Assembly: GCF_002901445.1 (NCBI RefSeq)
Contig: NZ_PPPD01000001.1
Location: 2,920,501 to 2,984,500 of the forward strand
Reading direction: 5' to 3'
Length of the DNA stretch: 64,000 nt
DNA from: Deinococcus koreensis
GTDB lineage: Bacteria; Deinococcota; Deinococci; Deinococcales; Deinococcaceae
Of the stretch, positions 23,319-33,756 are shown in pieces. The position numbers and the translations under genes are program-made. The notes under the pieces were generated by a model that had not been told where the DNA came from, searched no databases, and saw only the letters and a list, made by a program, of their open reading frames with translations. Position 1 is the first letter of the stretch; every line of letters begins with the position of its first letter.

Positions 23319-23993
23319 ATGTTGCCTCAGAAACTCACGGCCGAAGCTATCGGCACCTTTGCACTCGTCTTTGTCGGCGTGCTCGCCATTTCCAACAACG
23401 CCGGGCTGCTGGGGGTCGCCTTCGCCCACGGTCTGGCGATCGCCGTCATGGCGATGGCGCTGGGCACCGTCAGCGGGGGGCAGTTCAACCCTGCCGTCTC
23501 CTTCGGCCTGAGCCTGAGCGGCCATCAGGACTGGCGCACCACCCTGAGTTTCATTCCCGCCCAGCTGGGCGGCGCCGTGCTGGGCTCGCTGGCGGCGCTG
23601 GCGGTGGCCGGGCCGGCGAAGGTGCAGGCGGTGGCCTCCGGGCTGCCGGCCCTGGGCACAGGCGTCAGCGTGGGCGGCGGCCTGCTGGGCGAGGTCATCG
23701 CTACCGCCTTTCTGGTGCTGGTGATCGTCAAGGTCGCCATCCACCAGCGGCACGTCCTGGGCGGCCTGATCGTCGGCCTGACCATCGTGGCCGACATCCT
23801 GGCGGTGGGGCCGTTGACCGGCGCCGCCATGAACCCCGCGCGCTCCTTCGGGCCGGCGCTGGTCTCGGGCGACTGGAACCTCCACTGGCTGTACTGGGTC
23901 GGGCCACTGATCGGGGCCGCGCTGGGTGCGTCTATCGCCACCTTCACCGAGGGGCTGCGGCCCCGGCCCGTGCCGCCGGAAATGAAGAACTGA
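23319..23993 (+). CDS. Aquaporin / MIP channel
   Basis: A 224-residue major intrinsic protein with six membrane spans. The two NPA half-helices are GGQFNPAVSFG (Asn57) and GAAMNPARSFGPA (Asn172). The short loops and the Arg after the second NPA are AqpZ-like, so water transport is more likely than glycerol, though selectivity-filter residues were not modelled. TATAGT (23307-23312) ends six bases before the ATG, so it is leaderless. It is monocistronic. Confidence 0.92.
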   Translation: MLPQKLTAEAIGTFALVFVGVLAISNNAGLLGVAFAHGLAIAVMAMALGTVSGGQFNPAVSFGLSLSGHQDWRTTLSFIPAQLGGAVLGSLAALAVAGPAKVQAVASGLPALGTGVSVGGGLLGEVIATAFLVLVIVKVAIHQRHVLGGLIVGLTIVADILAVGPLTGAAMNPARSFGPALVSGDWNLHWLYWVGPLIGAALGASIATFTEGLRPRPVPPEMKN

Positions 23994-24342
23994 GGAAGGT
24001 GCTCGCCGGCGGCGGGCTTCCCCACCCCCCAGCCCCCTACCCCAGGGGGGCAGGGGGAGCGAAGCGCTGCGCTCGGCATGTGGTCGCCACGGTTTTTTAG
24101 CTGGCCCCACCTGGAGGTTGTGTCGGCGTGGGCTCCATACCGGCTGTTTGCGGAGGCGCGTCGTTGCCCGCGCGCTTCGCGCACGATGGCGTTCGGTAGG
24201 GGGCAGGGGGGGTGCTTCGACCCTTGGCGTCCTCTCAACTTGCAGGTGGATTGGGGAGAGGGTGCGGTTCAAGCTCCTAGACGTACCGTACAGAAGAAAA
24301 GGCGACCACAACTGGGTCGCCTCCATTGCTTGTTTCCTGTGC
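23994..24342. other. Gap with GC-rich palindrome and minus-strand terminator
   Basis: Bases 24019-24063 hold runs of C and G in a palindromic order (CCCCCTACCCCAGGGGGG) and then GCGAAGCGCTGCGCTCG. This is reminiscent of the arms of the DUF559 cassette and may be a solo repeat of that kind. The right end carries the terminator of the DUF937 gene. I see no gene. Confidence 0.5.
24292..24322 (-). terminator. Rho-independent terminator of DUF937 gene
   Basis: On the minus strand an 8-bp stem AGGCGACC/GGTCGCCT (24322-24300) is followed directly by TTTTCTTCTG. It lies 21 bp beyond the DUF937 stop. This is the most canonical terminator in the window. Confidence 0.85.
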
Positions 24343-25125
24343 TCAGCGGCGCTGGCCGCCGAACATGCCGATCAGGTCGTCCAGCGCGTTGCCGTCGCCG
24401 TCCTGATCCAGCGCGCCGTTCAGGGTGCCCAGCAGGCCGCCGCCCTGTTGTGGCTGGCCCATCTGGCCCTGCTGTTGGGGCAGGCCGGGGATCACCTGAC
24501 CGCCGCCCAGCACGCTGCCCTGGCCGTAGTTCTGCTGGTCGTGGTGCTGCTGGGGCATTTGCTGGGGCTGGCCGCCGCCCAGCATTCCGCCGAGCATGCC
24601 GCCCAGGCCACCCGCTGCGCCGCCGCCGAGCAGACCGCCCAGAATGCTGCCGATGTCCATGCCGCCGCCCTGCATGGCGCCCCCCATCTGGCCCTGATTC
24701 ATCTGGCCCATGCCGCCCTGGTTGCCCTGGCGCTGGCGGCTCAGGTAGGCCATCACCAGCGGCGCGGCCATGCTCAGGATCTGCATGGCGAGCTGGGGGT
24801 CAATTCCCGCGCGCCGGCCCACCGCCTGCGCCGCCTGCTGCTGCTGGCCGCCGAAGACGTGGCCCAGGATCTTCTGGCCGTCCTGCACATCGGGCGCCTG
24901 ACCCTGGCTGAAGGCGTCCAGGGCGCTGCCGTCGTGGCGACCCAGCGCGCCGCTCAGGGCGTCCAGGCCGCCGGGCTGCGTGGCGTTGCGGGTCAGCGCG
25001 CCCAGCAGCAGCGGCACCGCCGCCTCCATGGCCGACTGGGTCTGCTGGGGGCTGGTGCCGAGCTGCTGGCCCACGGTCTGCTGCGCTTTGCCCATCCCGC
25101 CCAGCATGTTGAAGATGTCCATCAT
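24343..25125 (-). CDS. DUF937 domain-containing protein
   Basis: A 260-residue protein of the DUF937 family. The N-terminal helical part (MMDIFNMLGGMGKAQQTVGQQLGTSPQQTQSAMEAAVPLLL) and the DFLGHVFG-like HVFGG segment match family wording. The C-terminal half is a Gly/Gln/Met-rich low-complexity tract (GGLLGGGAAGGLGGMLGG) ending in DQDGDGNALDDLIGMFGG, which resembles a calcium-type loop followed by an LxxLLGMFGG end. AGGAGG precedes the ATG. The function of the family is unknown. Confidence 0.85.
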   Translation of the reverse strand: MMDIFNMLGGMGKAQQTVGQQLGTSPQQTQSAMEAAVPLLLGALTRNATQPGGLDALSGALGRHDGSALDAFSQGQAPDVQDGQKILGHVFGGQQQQAAQAVGRRAGIDPQLAMQILSMAAPLVMAYLSRQRQGNQGGMGQMNQGQMGGAMQGGGMDIGSILGGLLGGGAAGGLGGMLGGMLGGGQPQQMPQQHHDQQNYGQGSVLGGGQVIPGLPQQQGQMGQPQQGGGLLGTLNGALDQDGDGNALDDLIGMFGGQRR

Positions 25126-25325
25126 GGTCTGTGCCTCCTGTGAAGTGATATGGGGTTCAGCGTACCCCCTGCCGGCCCGATGCCCACAACCGGGGGGCGC
25201 TCCGGAAACCTTGACCTCCGCCACATGGCGTATACCCTGGCGGGCGCGCAGCCGTTACGCTGGGCCGTTTTTGGCCGGCTTCCCATCTCGCCCAGCTCAC
25301 CGGCCCCCAGGGGCGGAGGTCATCC

Positions 25326-26156
25326 CTGCACGCGCCCCTGCTCTCCCGCCCCCCGGCGTCCGTCAACGCCGCGCTGTATCTCGCCGCCGCCCGCCTGGGC
25401 TACCGGCGGCAGTTCGCCTACCCGGCCTCGGCGTTCTGGGGGCTGGTGACCAACCTGTTCTTCGGGGCGCTGCGGGTCGCCGTGCTGGTGGCGCTGTTCG
25501 GCTCCCGGCCCCAGGTGGCGGGATTCACCATGCAGGACGCGATCACGTACACCGGGCTCACCCAGGCGTTCATCGCAGCCTTCTCGCTGTTCGGCTGGTA
25601 CGACTTCATGCGTGTGATTCACCGGGGCGAGGTCGGCGGCGACCTGCTGCGCCCGGTGAACGTGCTGGCCTTCTGGGCCGCGCAGGACGCTGGGCGCGCC
25701 GCCGGACAGTTCGTGCTGCGCGGTCTGCCCATGCTGGGGCTGTTTGCGCTGCTCTGGGGCGCTGGCTTTCCGGGTGGTCCGCAGGCCGGACTGACCGTGC
25801 TCAGCGTGGGGCTGGCCTGGGCCTGCGGCTTCGCCTTCCGCTTCCTGGTGAACTGCGCGGCCTTCTGGTCACCCGACGCGGTGGGCATCGGCCGCTTCGC
25901 CTGGGCCGCCATGAACCTGTGCTGCGGCTTCCTGATGCCGCTGGCGCTGTTTCCCGGCTGGTTCCAGTCGGTGCTGGCCTGGACACCCTTCCCGGCTATG
26001 CTGAACACCACCGTGGAACTCTGGCTGGGCCAGAGGATCGGCCCCGACGCCTGGGCCGCCCTGGGCACGCAACTCGCCTGGACGGTGGCGCTGTTCGCCC
26101 TGGCCGCCATGGTGCTCGCGCGCGGCCTGCGCCGCCTGGAGCTGGCCGGTGGGTAG
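25326..26156 (+). CDS. ABC-2 type exporter permease 1 (CTG start proposed)
   Basis: A six-helix permease of the ABC-2 group that pairs with a second permease and an ATPase downstream (COG4587/3694/4586-like trio). The first normal start codon is GTG 25446, but conserved-looking sequence (ALYLAAARLGYRRQFAYPASAFWG) continues upstream of it and includes the cytoplasmic leader and part of the first helix. A perfect Shine-Dalgarno GGAGGT (25315-25320) sits five bases before CTG 25326 in the same frame, giving 276 residues, the usual family size. The substrate is unknown. Its stop overlaps a GTG in the frame of the next gene. Confidence 0.8.
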   Translation: MHAPLLSRPPASVNAALYLAAARLGYRRQFAYPASAFWGLVTNLFFGALRVAVLVALFGSRPQVAGFTMQDAITYTGLTQAFIAAFSLFGWYDFMRVIHRGEVGGDLLRPVNVLAFWAAQDAGRAAGQFVLRGLPMLGLFALLWGAGFPGGPQAGLTVLSVGLAWACGFAFRFLVNCAAFWSPDAVGIGRFAWAAMNLCCGFLMPLALFPGWFQSVLAWTPFPAMLNTTVELWLGQRIGPDAWAALGTQLAWTVALFALAAMVLARGLRRLELAGG

Positions 26157-26166
26157 GGGAGAAGAT

Positions 26167-27015
26167 ATGCACTGGCGGGACGAATCTCCTGGCCTTCTGC
26201 CATCGGCCATCCGCCATCTGCATCTCTACTTCCTCCTCCTGCGCGCCCAGGCCCGCTCCCAGGGCGTTTACCGGGTCTCGTTCGCACTCGACGCCGTGGC
26301 CGCCGCCCTGATAACCGCCTCCGAGTTCGCCGCCTTCGCGCTGGTGCTGCCGCGTTTCGGCACGCTGTCGGGCTGGACGCTGGGCGAGGTGGCGCTGCTG
26401 TACGGCCTGGCCGAACTGGCCTTCGTGCTGATGGATCTGGCCTTCGGCGGCTTCGATGCCCCCAACCTGAGCGCGCACGTCCGCTCGGGCAGCTTCAGCA
26501 CCTTCCTGCTGCGCCCCGCGCCGCTGGCACTGCAGGTGTTCGGCTCGGACTTCGCGCTGCGCCGCCTGACCCGCGTGGTGCTGGCTGCCGGCATCGTGGC
26601 CTACGGGGTGACCCACGTGGAGGTCGCCTGGAGCCTGGGCGACGTGGCCCTGCTGAGCGGCGCGGTCGCGGGCATGATCGCCTTCTTCGGCGGCCTGTTC
26701 GTGGTCGGCGGCGCCCTCACCTTCTGGACGGTGGACAGCGTGGAGGCCATGAACGTGCTCACCTACGGCGGCCGCACGCTGATCTCGTACCCCATGGACA
26801 TCTACGGGGAGTGGCTCCGCAAGACCTTCACCTACCTGATCCCCGCCGCCTTCCTGTCGTACTTTCCCGTGCTGCACGTCCTGGGCCGCCCGCTGCCCGA
26901 TGGCCTGCCGGGCTTCGCCGCCTTCCTCGCCCCGCTGGTCGGGCCGGCGCTCCTGGCCGCCGCCTTCGCCTTCTGGCGCCTGGGCGTGCGCCGCTACCAG
27001 GGGACGGGGACGTGA
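26167..27015 (+). CDS. ABC-2 type exporter permease 2
   Basis: A 282-residue six-span permease, partner of permease 1. GGGGAG five bases upstream supports ATG 26167; GTG 26149 overlaps the previous stop and is an alternative. The first 20 residues (MHWRDESPGLLPSAIRHLH) are encoded largely by GCCATCN heptad repeats, so the repeat seems to have supplied the N-terminus. The family-like part starts at LYFLLLRAQARSQGVYRVSFALD. WTVDSVEAMNVLTYGGRTL and LIPAAFLSYFPV are typical of the family. The stop overlaps an ATG (TGATG) of a short frame. Confidence 0.87.
   Translation: MHWRDESPGLLPSAIRHLHLYFLLLRAQARSQGVYRVSFALDAVAAALITASEFAAFALVLPRFGTLSGWTLGEVALLYGLAELAFVLMDLAFGGFDAPNLSAHVRSGSFSTFLLRPAPLALQVFGSDFALRRLTRVVLAAGIVAYGVTHVEVAWSLGDVALLSGAVAGMIAFFGGLFVVGGALTFWTVDSVEAMNVLTYGGRTLISYPMDIYGEWLRKTFTYLIPAAFLSYFPVLHVLGRPLPDGLPGFAAFLAPLVGPALLAAAFAFWRLGVRRYQGTGT
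26189..26225 (+). repeat. Heptad repeat inside permease 2 N-terminus
   Basis: CTGCCATCGGCCATCCGCCA and the following CTGCATC show a 7-nt period. The tract is read in frame as PSAIRHLH. The same heptad family occurs at 17576-17650 and 27015-27142. Confidence 0.7.
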
Positions 27016-27142
27016 TGGAGGCGGAAGGCAGATGGCAGATGGCTAAGGCAGAGGCCATGTGGACTTTTTGTCGCCGGCTCGATATTCGCCACCGCTCCAC
27101 ACGATCTTGATCTGTTCGCCATCTGCCATCCGCCATCTGCGC
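27015..27142. repeat. Inverted heptad-repeat element before ABC ATPase
   Basis: The left part GGCAGATGGCAGATGGC (27028-27044) is inverted relative to the right part GCCATCTGCCATC and CGCCATCTGC (27119-27140). The inner spacer has weaker complementarity (GTGGA...TCCAC). A 31-codon frame (27015-27110) starts in a TGATG overlap with permease 2 but stops short of the ATPase. Confidence 0.7.
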
Positions 27143-27157
27143 TCCGAAGGAGCACCC

Positions 27158-28090
27158 ATGATTCACGTCCAGCACCTGCACAAGACCTTCCGCACCCGTC
27201 AGGGGCCGCTGGAGGCGGTGCGAGATGTCAGTTTCCAGATCGCTCGCGGTGAGATCGTGGGTTACCTCGGCCCGAACGGCGCCGGCAAGAGCACGACCAT
27301 CAAGGTGCTGACCGGCCTGCTGGTGCCCGACCGTGGCCGGGTGGAGGTCGGCGGGCTGATCCCCTGGGAGGAGCGCCGCCGCCATGTGGCCCGCCTGGGC
27401 GCGGTGTTCGGGCAGCGCACGACCCTCTGGTGGGATCTGCCGGTGCAGGACTCGCTGGAACTGCTGCGGCACGTCTACCGCATTCCCCAGGCCCGCTTCC
27501 GCGAGAATCTGGCGGCGTTCACGGAGCTGCTGGAACTCGGCCCCTTCCTGGGCACGCCCGCCCGCGCCCTGAGCCTGGGCCAGCGCATGAGGGCCGACCT
27601 CGCCGCCGCCCTGCTGCACGATCCCGAACTGCTGTTCCTCGATGAGCCCACCGTGGGCCTGGACGTGGTCGCCAAGGAGCGGATCCGCGAGTTCGTGCGG
27701 CACGTGAACCGCGAGCACGGGGTCACGGTGCTGCTCACCACCCACGACCTGGGCGACGTGGAGCGGCTGGCCCGCCGCGTCATGATCATCGACCACGGGC
27801 AACTGCTGTACGACGGCGATCTGGCGAGATTGCAGACCCGGTACGGCAGCGCCCGCGAACTGGTGGTGGATTTCGAGGAAGCGCCCGCCGATCCCCAGGT
27901 CAGCGGTCTGGAATTGCTGGGCACTGATGGCCCCCGCGTGCGCTACGCCTTCACGGGCGCCGCCGCCGGCCCCATCGCCCGCGTGACCGCCCACGCCCCG
28001 GTGCGCGACATCACCGTGAAGGAGCCGGACATCGAGGCGACCGTGCGCCGCATCTACGAGGGCGGCCTGCTGCGCTCAGGGGTAGGCTGA
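27158..28090 (+). CDS. ABC-2 type exporter ATP-binding protein
   Basis: This 310-residue ATPase powers the adjacent permease pair. Walker A GPNGAGKST (about residues 40-48), Q-loop FGQRTTLWWDL, signature LSLGQRMRADLA, Walker B ELLFLDEPTVGLD and H-loop TTHD are all present. A C-terminal regulatory stretch of about 80 residues follows. GAAGGAG before ATG 27158 fixes the start. The LSLGQ signature with Met-Arg-Ala fits the COG4586 subgroup. Substrate unknown; self-resistance or lipid export are possibilities only. Confidence 0.92.
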   Translation: MIHVQHLHKTFRTRQGPLEAVRDVSFQIARGEIVGYLGPNGAGKSTTIKVLTGLLVPDRGRVEVGGLIPWEERRRHVARLGAVFGQRTTLWWDLPVQDSLELLRHVYRIPQARFRENLAAFTELLELGPFLGTPARALSLGQRMRADLAAALLHDPELLFLDEPTVGLDVVAKERIREFVRHVNREHGVTVLLTTHDLGDVERLARRVMIIDHGQLLYDGDLARLQTRYGSARELVVDFEEAPADPQVSGLELLGTDGPRVRYAFTGAAAGPIARVTAHAPVRDITVKEPDIEATVRRIYEGGLLRSGVG

Positions 28091-28094
28091 GTGG

Positions 28095-28523
28095 ATGACG
28101 CCGGAGACGCCGCCAGAGGAAGGGTTTCGGGGGCCGCCGCCCAGTCTCAGCACCCCGCTCCTGTTCATGGTTCTGTTCAGCGTGTTCACTGCCTACGGGT
28201 TCGGGACCGTTCTCATGATTCCTGAGCAGACCCCGCTGAGGCGGATGCTGGCTGGCATCACCGCCTTGCCTATGGTTTATACGTGGTGGAACTGGTTCAG
28301 GCACCGCGGGCATGAGCAGCGGGTGTTGCGTACCCTGGCCCTGGCATTCGTGGCCCACGCGAGCCTCCGCACACTCAGCGTTCTGACCTTGACCTTCGCT
28401 GCCGGTGAGACTCCGGCGACCTCACGTATCGTCGTTGCCCTGCTGTACCTGGTGGTCTGGGTGGGCGCGGTGCTCGTCTGCTGGCGCTATCCATTGCCCG
28501 ATCCAGCCCAGTCCCCTCGATGA
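28095..28523 (+). CDS. Small membrane protein of unknown function
   Basis: This 142-residue protein has four hydrophobic segments (about 20-43, 49-66, 79-99 and 110-130) and a Pro-rich N-terminus. No family is recognised. TAGGCT six bases before the ATG, overlapping the ATPase stop, is a possible leaderless promoter. Its stop overlaps the ATG of the glycosylase gene (ATGA), so the two are coupled. Confidence 0.7.
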   Translation: MTPETPPEEGFRGPPPSLSTPLLFMVLFSVFTAYGFGTVLMIPEQTPLRRMLAGITALPMVYTWWNWFRHRGHEQRVLRTLALAFVAHASLRTLSVLTLTFAAGETPATSRIVVALLYLVVWVGAVLVCWRYPLPDPAQSPR

Positions 28524-29137
28524 GCCGGCCCCTCCCACCCGCCCACTTCGCCGGCGACCCCGTTCCCATCGCGCGTGGCCTGCTGGGCGGCACGCTCGTC
28601 CGACTCACCCCGGAGGGCAAGCGCCTGAGCGGGCGCATCGTGGAGATCGAGGCCTACGACTGCCCGCGCGATCCGGCCTGCACCGCCGGGCGCTTCCACG
28701 CCGCCCGCAGCGCCGATATGGCGGTGGCGCCGGGGCGCTGGCTGTTCTGGACGGCGCACGGGCATCCGCTGTTGCAGGTCTCGTGCCGGCCCGAGGGGAT
28801 CGCCGCGAGCGTGCTGATCCGCGCCCTGGAACCGCTGGAGGGCGTCGGCCAGATGCTCACGAACCGCCCGGTCACGCGGGAACGCGACCTGACGAACGGC
28901 CCCGCCAAGCTGGTGTACGCGCTGGGCCTGAACCCGGCGCAGATCGGCGGCACAGCGGTGGACAGCACTGAACTGCATCTGCTCGCACCGGAGTCCCCTC
29001 TGCCCGCCCACCAGGTCGAGGTCACCGCCCGCGTGGGCATCAAGGAAGGGCGCAACCTGCCGTGGCGTTTCGTCATCCGGGGCAACCCGTGGGTGTCGCC
29101 GGCCCTACCCAGCATGGAGATGACGGCCCCATCCTGA
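28520..29137 (+). CDS. Alkyladenine (3-methyladenine) DNA glycosylase, copy 1
   Basis: A 205-residue enzyme of the AAG/MPG family that removes alkylated or deaminated purines. The catalytic segment RIVEIEAYDC holds the active Glu and the intercalating-pocket Tyr. HPLLQVSCRPEG, VLIRALEPLEG, LTNGPAKLVYALG and LPWRFVIRGNPWVS follow the family. Compared with standard AAGs the loop between EAY and the VYF strand is altered (ACTAGRFHAARSAD), which may change the damage spectrum. ATG overlaps the previous stop. A paralogue follows directly. Confidence 0.9.
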   Translation: MSRPLPPAHFAGDPVPIARGLLGGTLVRLTPEGKRLSGRIVEIEAYDCPRDPACTAGRFHAARSADMAVAPGRWLFWTAHGHPLLQVSCRPEGIAASVLIRALEPLEGVGQMLTNRPVTRERDLTNGPAKLVYALGLNPAQIGGTAVDSTELHLLAPESPLPAHQVEVTARVGIKEGRNLPWRFVIRGNPWVSPALPSMEMTAPS

Positions 29138-29190
29138 GCCCGTAAGCCTTCGTGCGGTGCGCGTCTCCCGCCCCCCTCTACCCTGCGCCT

Positions 29191-29847
29191 GTGCTGTTCC
29201 CCGCCGATCCCGCCCCGGTTCCGCCTGCCCGGTTCGCCCACATTCACGCGCTGCCGCCGTCCTTCTTCGCGGGCGACCCGGTGGAGGTCGCGCGGACTCT
29301 GCTGGGCGCCGTGCTCGTCCGGACGCTGGCGACCGGTGAGGTGCTGGCGGCGCGCATCGTGGAAACCGAAGCCTACGACTGCCCACGCGATCCCAGCTGC
29401 CACGTCATCGTGCGGCTGCCCGGCGCGGCGGCGATGCTGGCGGGGCCGCCGGGCACCGTCTATTTCCACTACGCCTACGACCAGCCCCTGCTGAACGTGG
29501 TGTGCCGCCCGGACGGGGTACAGGCCGCCATCCTGGTACGCGCCGCCGAGCCGGTCTGGGGCGAAGAATCCATGCGCGAGCTGCGCGCAGTCAAGCGCCG
29601 CACGGATCTGAGCAACGGCCCGGCCAAACTCATGACCGCGCTGGGCATGAGCGCCGACCTGAAGGGGGCGCCCATCGACGGCCCCGGCCTCTACATCGTG
29701 CCGGGAGAAGCCGTGCCGGACGCCGACGTGCAGACCACCTCGCGCGTGGGATTGCGCCGGGGGGCCGACCTGCCCTGGCGCTTTCTGATCCTGGGGAACC
29801 CCTGGGTGTCGCCGGGCAAGCCCAGCATGAACCTCAGCCCGACATGA
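29191..29847 (+). CDS. Alkyladenine DNA glycosylase, copy 2
   Basis: A 218-residue paralogue of the preceding enzyme: [53 protein letters not shown] and [19 protein letters not shown]. Its active loop ([10 protein letters not shown]) differs from copy 1, and the retained His may matter for catalysis. TACCCT (29179-29184) ends six bases before GTG 29191, the leaderless pattern, which favours this start over GTG 29152. The 3' end overlaps the convergent meaB by 14 bases. Confidence 0.9.
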   Translation: MLFPADPAPVPPARFAHIHALPPSFFAGDPVEVARTLLGAVLVRTLATGEVLAARIVETEAYDCPRDPSCHVIVRLPGAAAMLAGPPGTVYFHYAYDQPLLNVVCRPDGVQAAILVRAAEPVWGEESMRELRAVKRRTDLSNGPAKLMTALGMSADLKGAPIDGPGLYIVPGEAVPDADVQTTSRVGLRRGADLPWRFLILGNPWVSPGKPSMNLSPT

Positions 29848-30784
29848 GCCGCGCCACGCCCTGCACCGCCGTGAGCCGCCCCACCTCCACTTCGGCCCGC
29901 AGCTCACGCAGCTTCCCGGCATCCAGCCCCCGCTGGAAGGCGCGCCACACCGCCTCGCGCAGCAGTTCGTCGAACCACAGGCCGTTCTGGACGCGGCGTT
30001 TGAGGGCCAGATCGACGGTGCCCGCGTAGTCCTGCACGGTGTCCCAGACCTCGGGGATGCCCTCGCCGGTCAATGCCGAGGCCCGCAGCGCCACGGGCCG
30101 CCAGGGAGCGTCGTGGGGGGTCAGCAGGTTTAGGGCCGCGCGCAGTTCGGTCTGGGCGCGCACGGCGGCGGGCGGGTCGGTGTCGGCCTTGTTCACCACG
30201 CACACGTCGGCCAGTTCCATGATCCCGCGCTTGATGCCCTGCAACTCGTCGCCGGCGTTCGGCAGCGTGAGCAGCACGAACAGGTCGGTCATGGCGGCGA
30301 CCTGCGTCTCACTCTGGCCCACGCCCACGGTCTCCACCAGCACCACGTCGTAGCCGGCGGCCTCGCAGAGCGTGATGGCCTCGCGGGTGCGCCGCGCCAC
30401 GCCCCCCAGCGCCCCACCGGCCGGGCTGGGGCGGATGAAGGCGCTCGGATGCACGGTCAGGCGGGGCATCCGCGTCTTATCGCCCATGATGCTGCCGCCG
30501 GTTCGGGCCGAGCTGGGATCGACCGCCAGCACCGCAACCCGGTGCCCCGAGTCGGCCAGCGCCATCCCCAGCGCCTCGATGAAGGTGCTCTTGCCCACGC
30601 CCGGCACCCCGGTCAGGCCCACCCGCACGGACTTCCCGGCGTGGGGCAGCACCTCGGCCAGCAGCGCCTGGGCCTGCGCCTCGTGCTCGGGGCGCGTGGA
30701 CTCGCTCAGCGTGATCGCCTTCGCCAGCGCCCGCCGGCTGCCCGCGAGCAGGGGAGAGGTCAGGGAGTGCACCGGGTCAGCCAT
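29834..30784 (-). CDS. meaB: Methylmalonyl-CoA mutase-associated GTPase MeaB
   Basis: This 316-residue G3E-type GTPase protects and reloads the B12 mutase. The P-loop is [15 protein letters not shown] (Lys65). [18 protein letters not shown] is the switch, [10 protein letters not shown] the G3 motif and VNKAD the base-specificity motif. It starts six bases after a small secreted-protein gene and lies in the same direction as the mutase, so mutase, small gene and meaB form one operon. Confidence 0.95.
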   Translation of the reverse strand: MADPVHSLTSPLLAGSRRALAKAITLSESTRPEHEAQAQALLAEVLPHAGKSVRVGLTGVPGVGKSTFIEALGMALADSGHRVAVLAVDPSSARTGGSIMGDKTRMPRLTVHPSAFIRPSPAGGALGGVARRTREAITLCEAAGYDVVLVETVGVGQSETQVAAMTDLFVLLTLPNAGDELQGIKRGIMELADVCVVNKADTDPPAAVRAQTELRAALNLLTPHDAPWRPVALRASALTGEGIPEVWDTVQDYAGTVDLALKRRVQNGLWFDELLREAVWRAFQRGLDAGKLRELRAEVEVGRLTAVQGVARLMSG

Positions 30785-30790
30785 GCGTGG

Positions 30791-31204
30791 TCAGCATTTC
30801 ACGCCTCTGGGCACCGGCCGCAGGTAGCTCCGCAGCGGCGTGAGCACGTCGGCGCGTCGGAAGCCCACTTCCCGGATCAGCCGCCCACGGGAGTCGAAGA
30901 CGCCGCGCATGTCCATTATGGTTCCAGCGAATCCGACCCACTTCACGATCACGCCAGTCAACTTGCCGGCCCGGTCGTAGCTCTGGGTCACGCGCAGCGT
31001 GTTGTCCGGGATCAGGCGGGCGTAGCTCAGACTCCGGACACGTCCGGCGCTGTCGAGCAGGTAGCGGGTTTCCCCGACCGCGCAGGACTTCAGCCCCCCG
31101 ACCTGAGTGGGCTTCGGGCTGACCTGGTTCTGGTACGGCACGGGCGGGAGGCCAACTGCGAGCGCGGTCGGGGTGAGCAGGGTCAGCAACAACAGACGGA
31201 ACAT
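30791..31204 (-). CDS. Small secreted protein in the mutase-meaB operon
   Basis: A 137-residue protein with a clear signal peptide (MFRLLLLTLLTPTALA). The mature part has DxxGR repeats (LLDSAGRVRSLSYARL, SYDRAGKLTGVIVKW, VFDSRGRLIREVGF) that resemble beta-strand RHS/YD-like or MORN-like units, and two Cys (SCAVG and the terminal KC). GGAG precedes the ATG. It sits 16 bp after the mutase and 6 bp before meaB, an odd place for an exported protein. Function unknown. Confidence 0.75.
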   Translation of the reverse strand: MFRLLLLTLLTPTALAVGLPPVPYQNQVSPKPTQVGGLKSCAVGETRYLLDSAGRVRSLSYARLIPDNTLRVTQSYDRAGKLTGVIVKWVGFAGTIMDMRGVFDSRGRLIREVGFRRADVLTPLRSYLRPVPRGVKC

Positions 31205-31220
31205 AGGCTCCAGTACGCCT

Positions 31221-33383
<2,163 letters not shown>

Positions 33384-33756
33384 GTGGGTGCCCTCCGTGG
33401 GGATGATGGCGGGGATGTCGTGCCAGGTGCTCCAATCATGCCACGGAGCACCTAACGGGCGTTTGGATGGAGCAGGCGCGCGCCTGAAGGCAGAACAGGC
33501 CTGTCTGGAAAACTGTGCCGTCCCTGGGGAGAAGGGCGTGAGTCGGCCAAACGGCTGGAGGGAAGGCTTCGCTGGGCAGAGGTGTCTTTCGCCCAGCGAG
33601 CTGCCCGACCCTGCTGCCCCCCTCTTTCCTGAGCCGACCCTGAGAGAGCGTTGAGAATGTACGCCACGCTGGCCCCGGCTGCCCGAAGGCCATTTAACGT
33701 CGAACGACCGGCCGGCGAGACGCCCGGCCCCTGCACGACCCACCCGGAGGAGTTCC
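33384..33756. other. Gap: mutase control region and lipoprotein upstream region
   Basis: The left 80 bp carry two inverted repeats (33425-33465). The right end holds the ribosome site of the PEBP lipoprotein. The middle (33480-33650) shows no gene or clear structure apart from GCTGGGC/GCCCAGC arms around 33569-33600. Confidence 0.5.
33425..33465 (-). promoter_or_regulatory. Two operator-like palindromes upstream of the mutase
   Basis: AGGTGCTCC (33425-33433) and its complement GGAGCACCT (33445-33453) flank 11 nt that include CATGAT, a possible minus-strand -10. Abutting it, CTAACGGGCGTTTG (33452-33465) fits the form CNAACGNNCGTTNG on the other strand. As I recall, that is the operator pattern of the TetR-family PaaR of Thermus thermophilus. 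Repression by an acyl-CoA-sensing regulator is inferred. Confidence 0.5.

Noticed and set aside
33384..33756. Cobalamin riboswitch before the B12-dependent mutase
   Set aside because: No B12-box-like conserved sequence or long-range fold was visible; the repeats look like protein operators.
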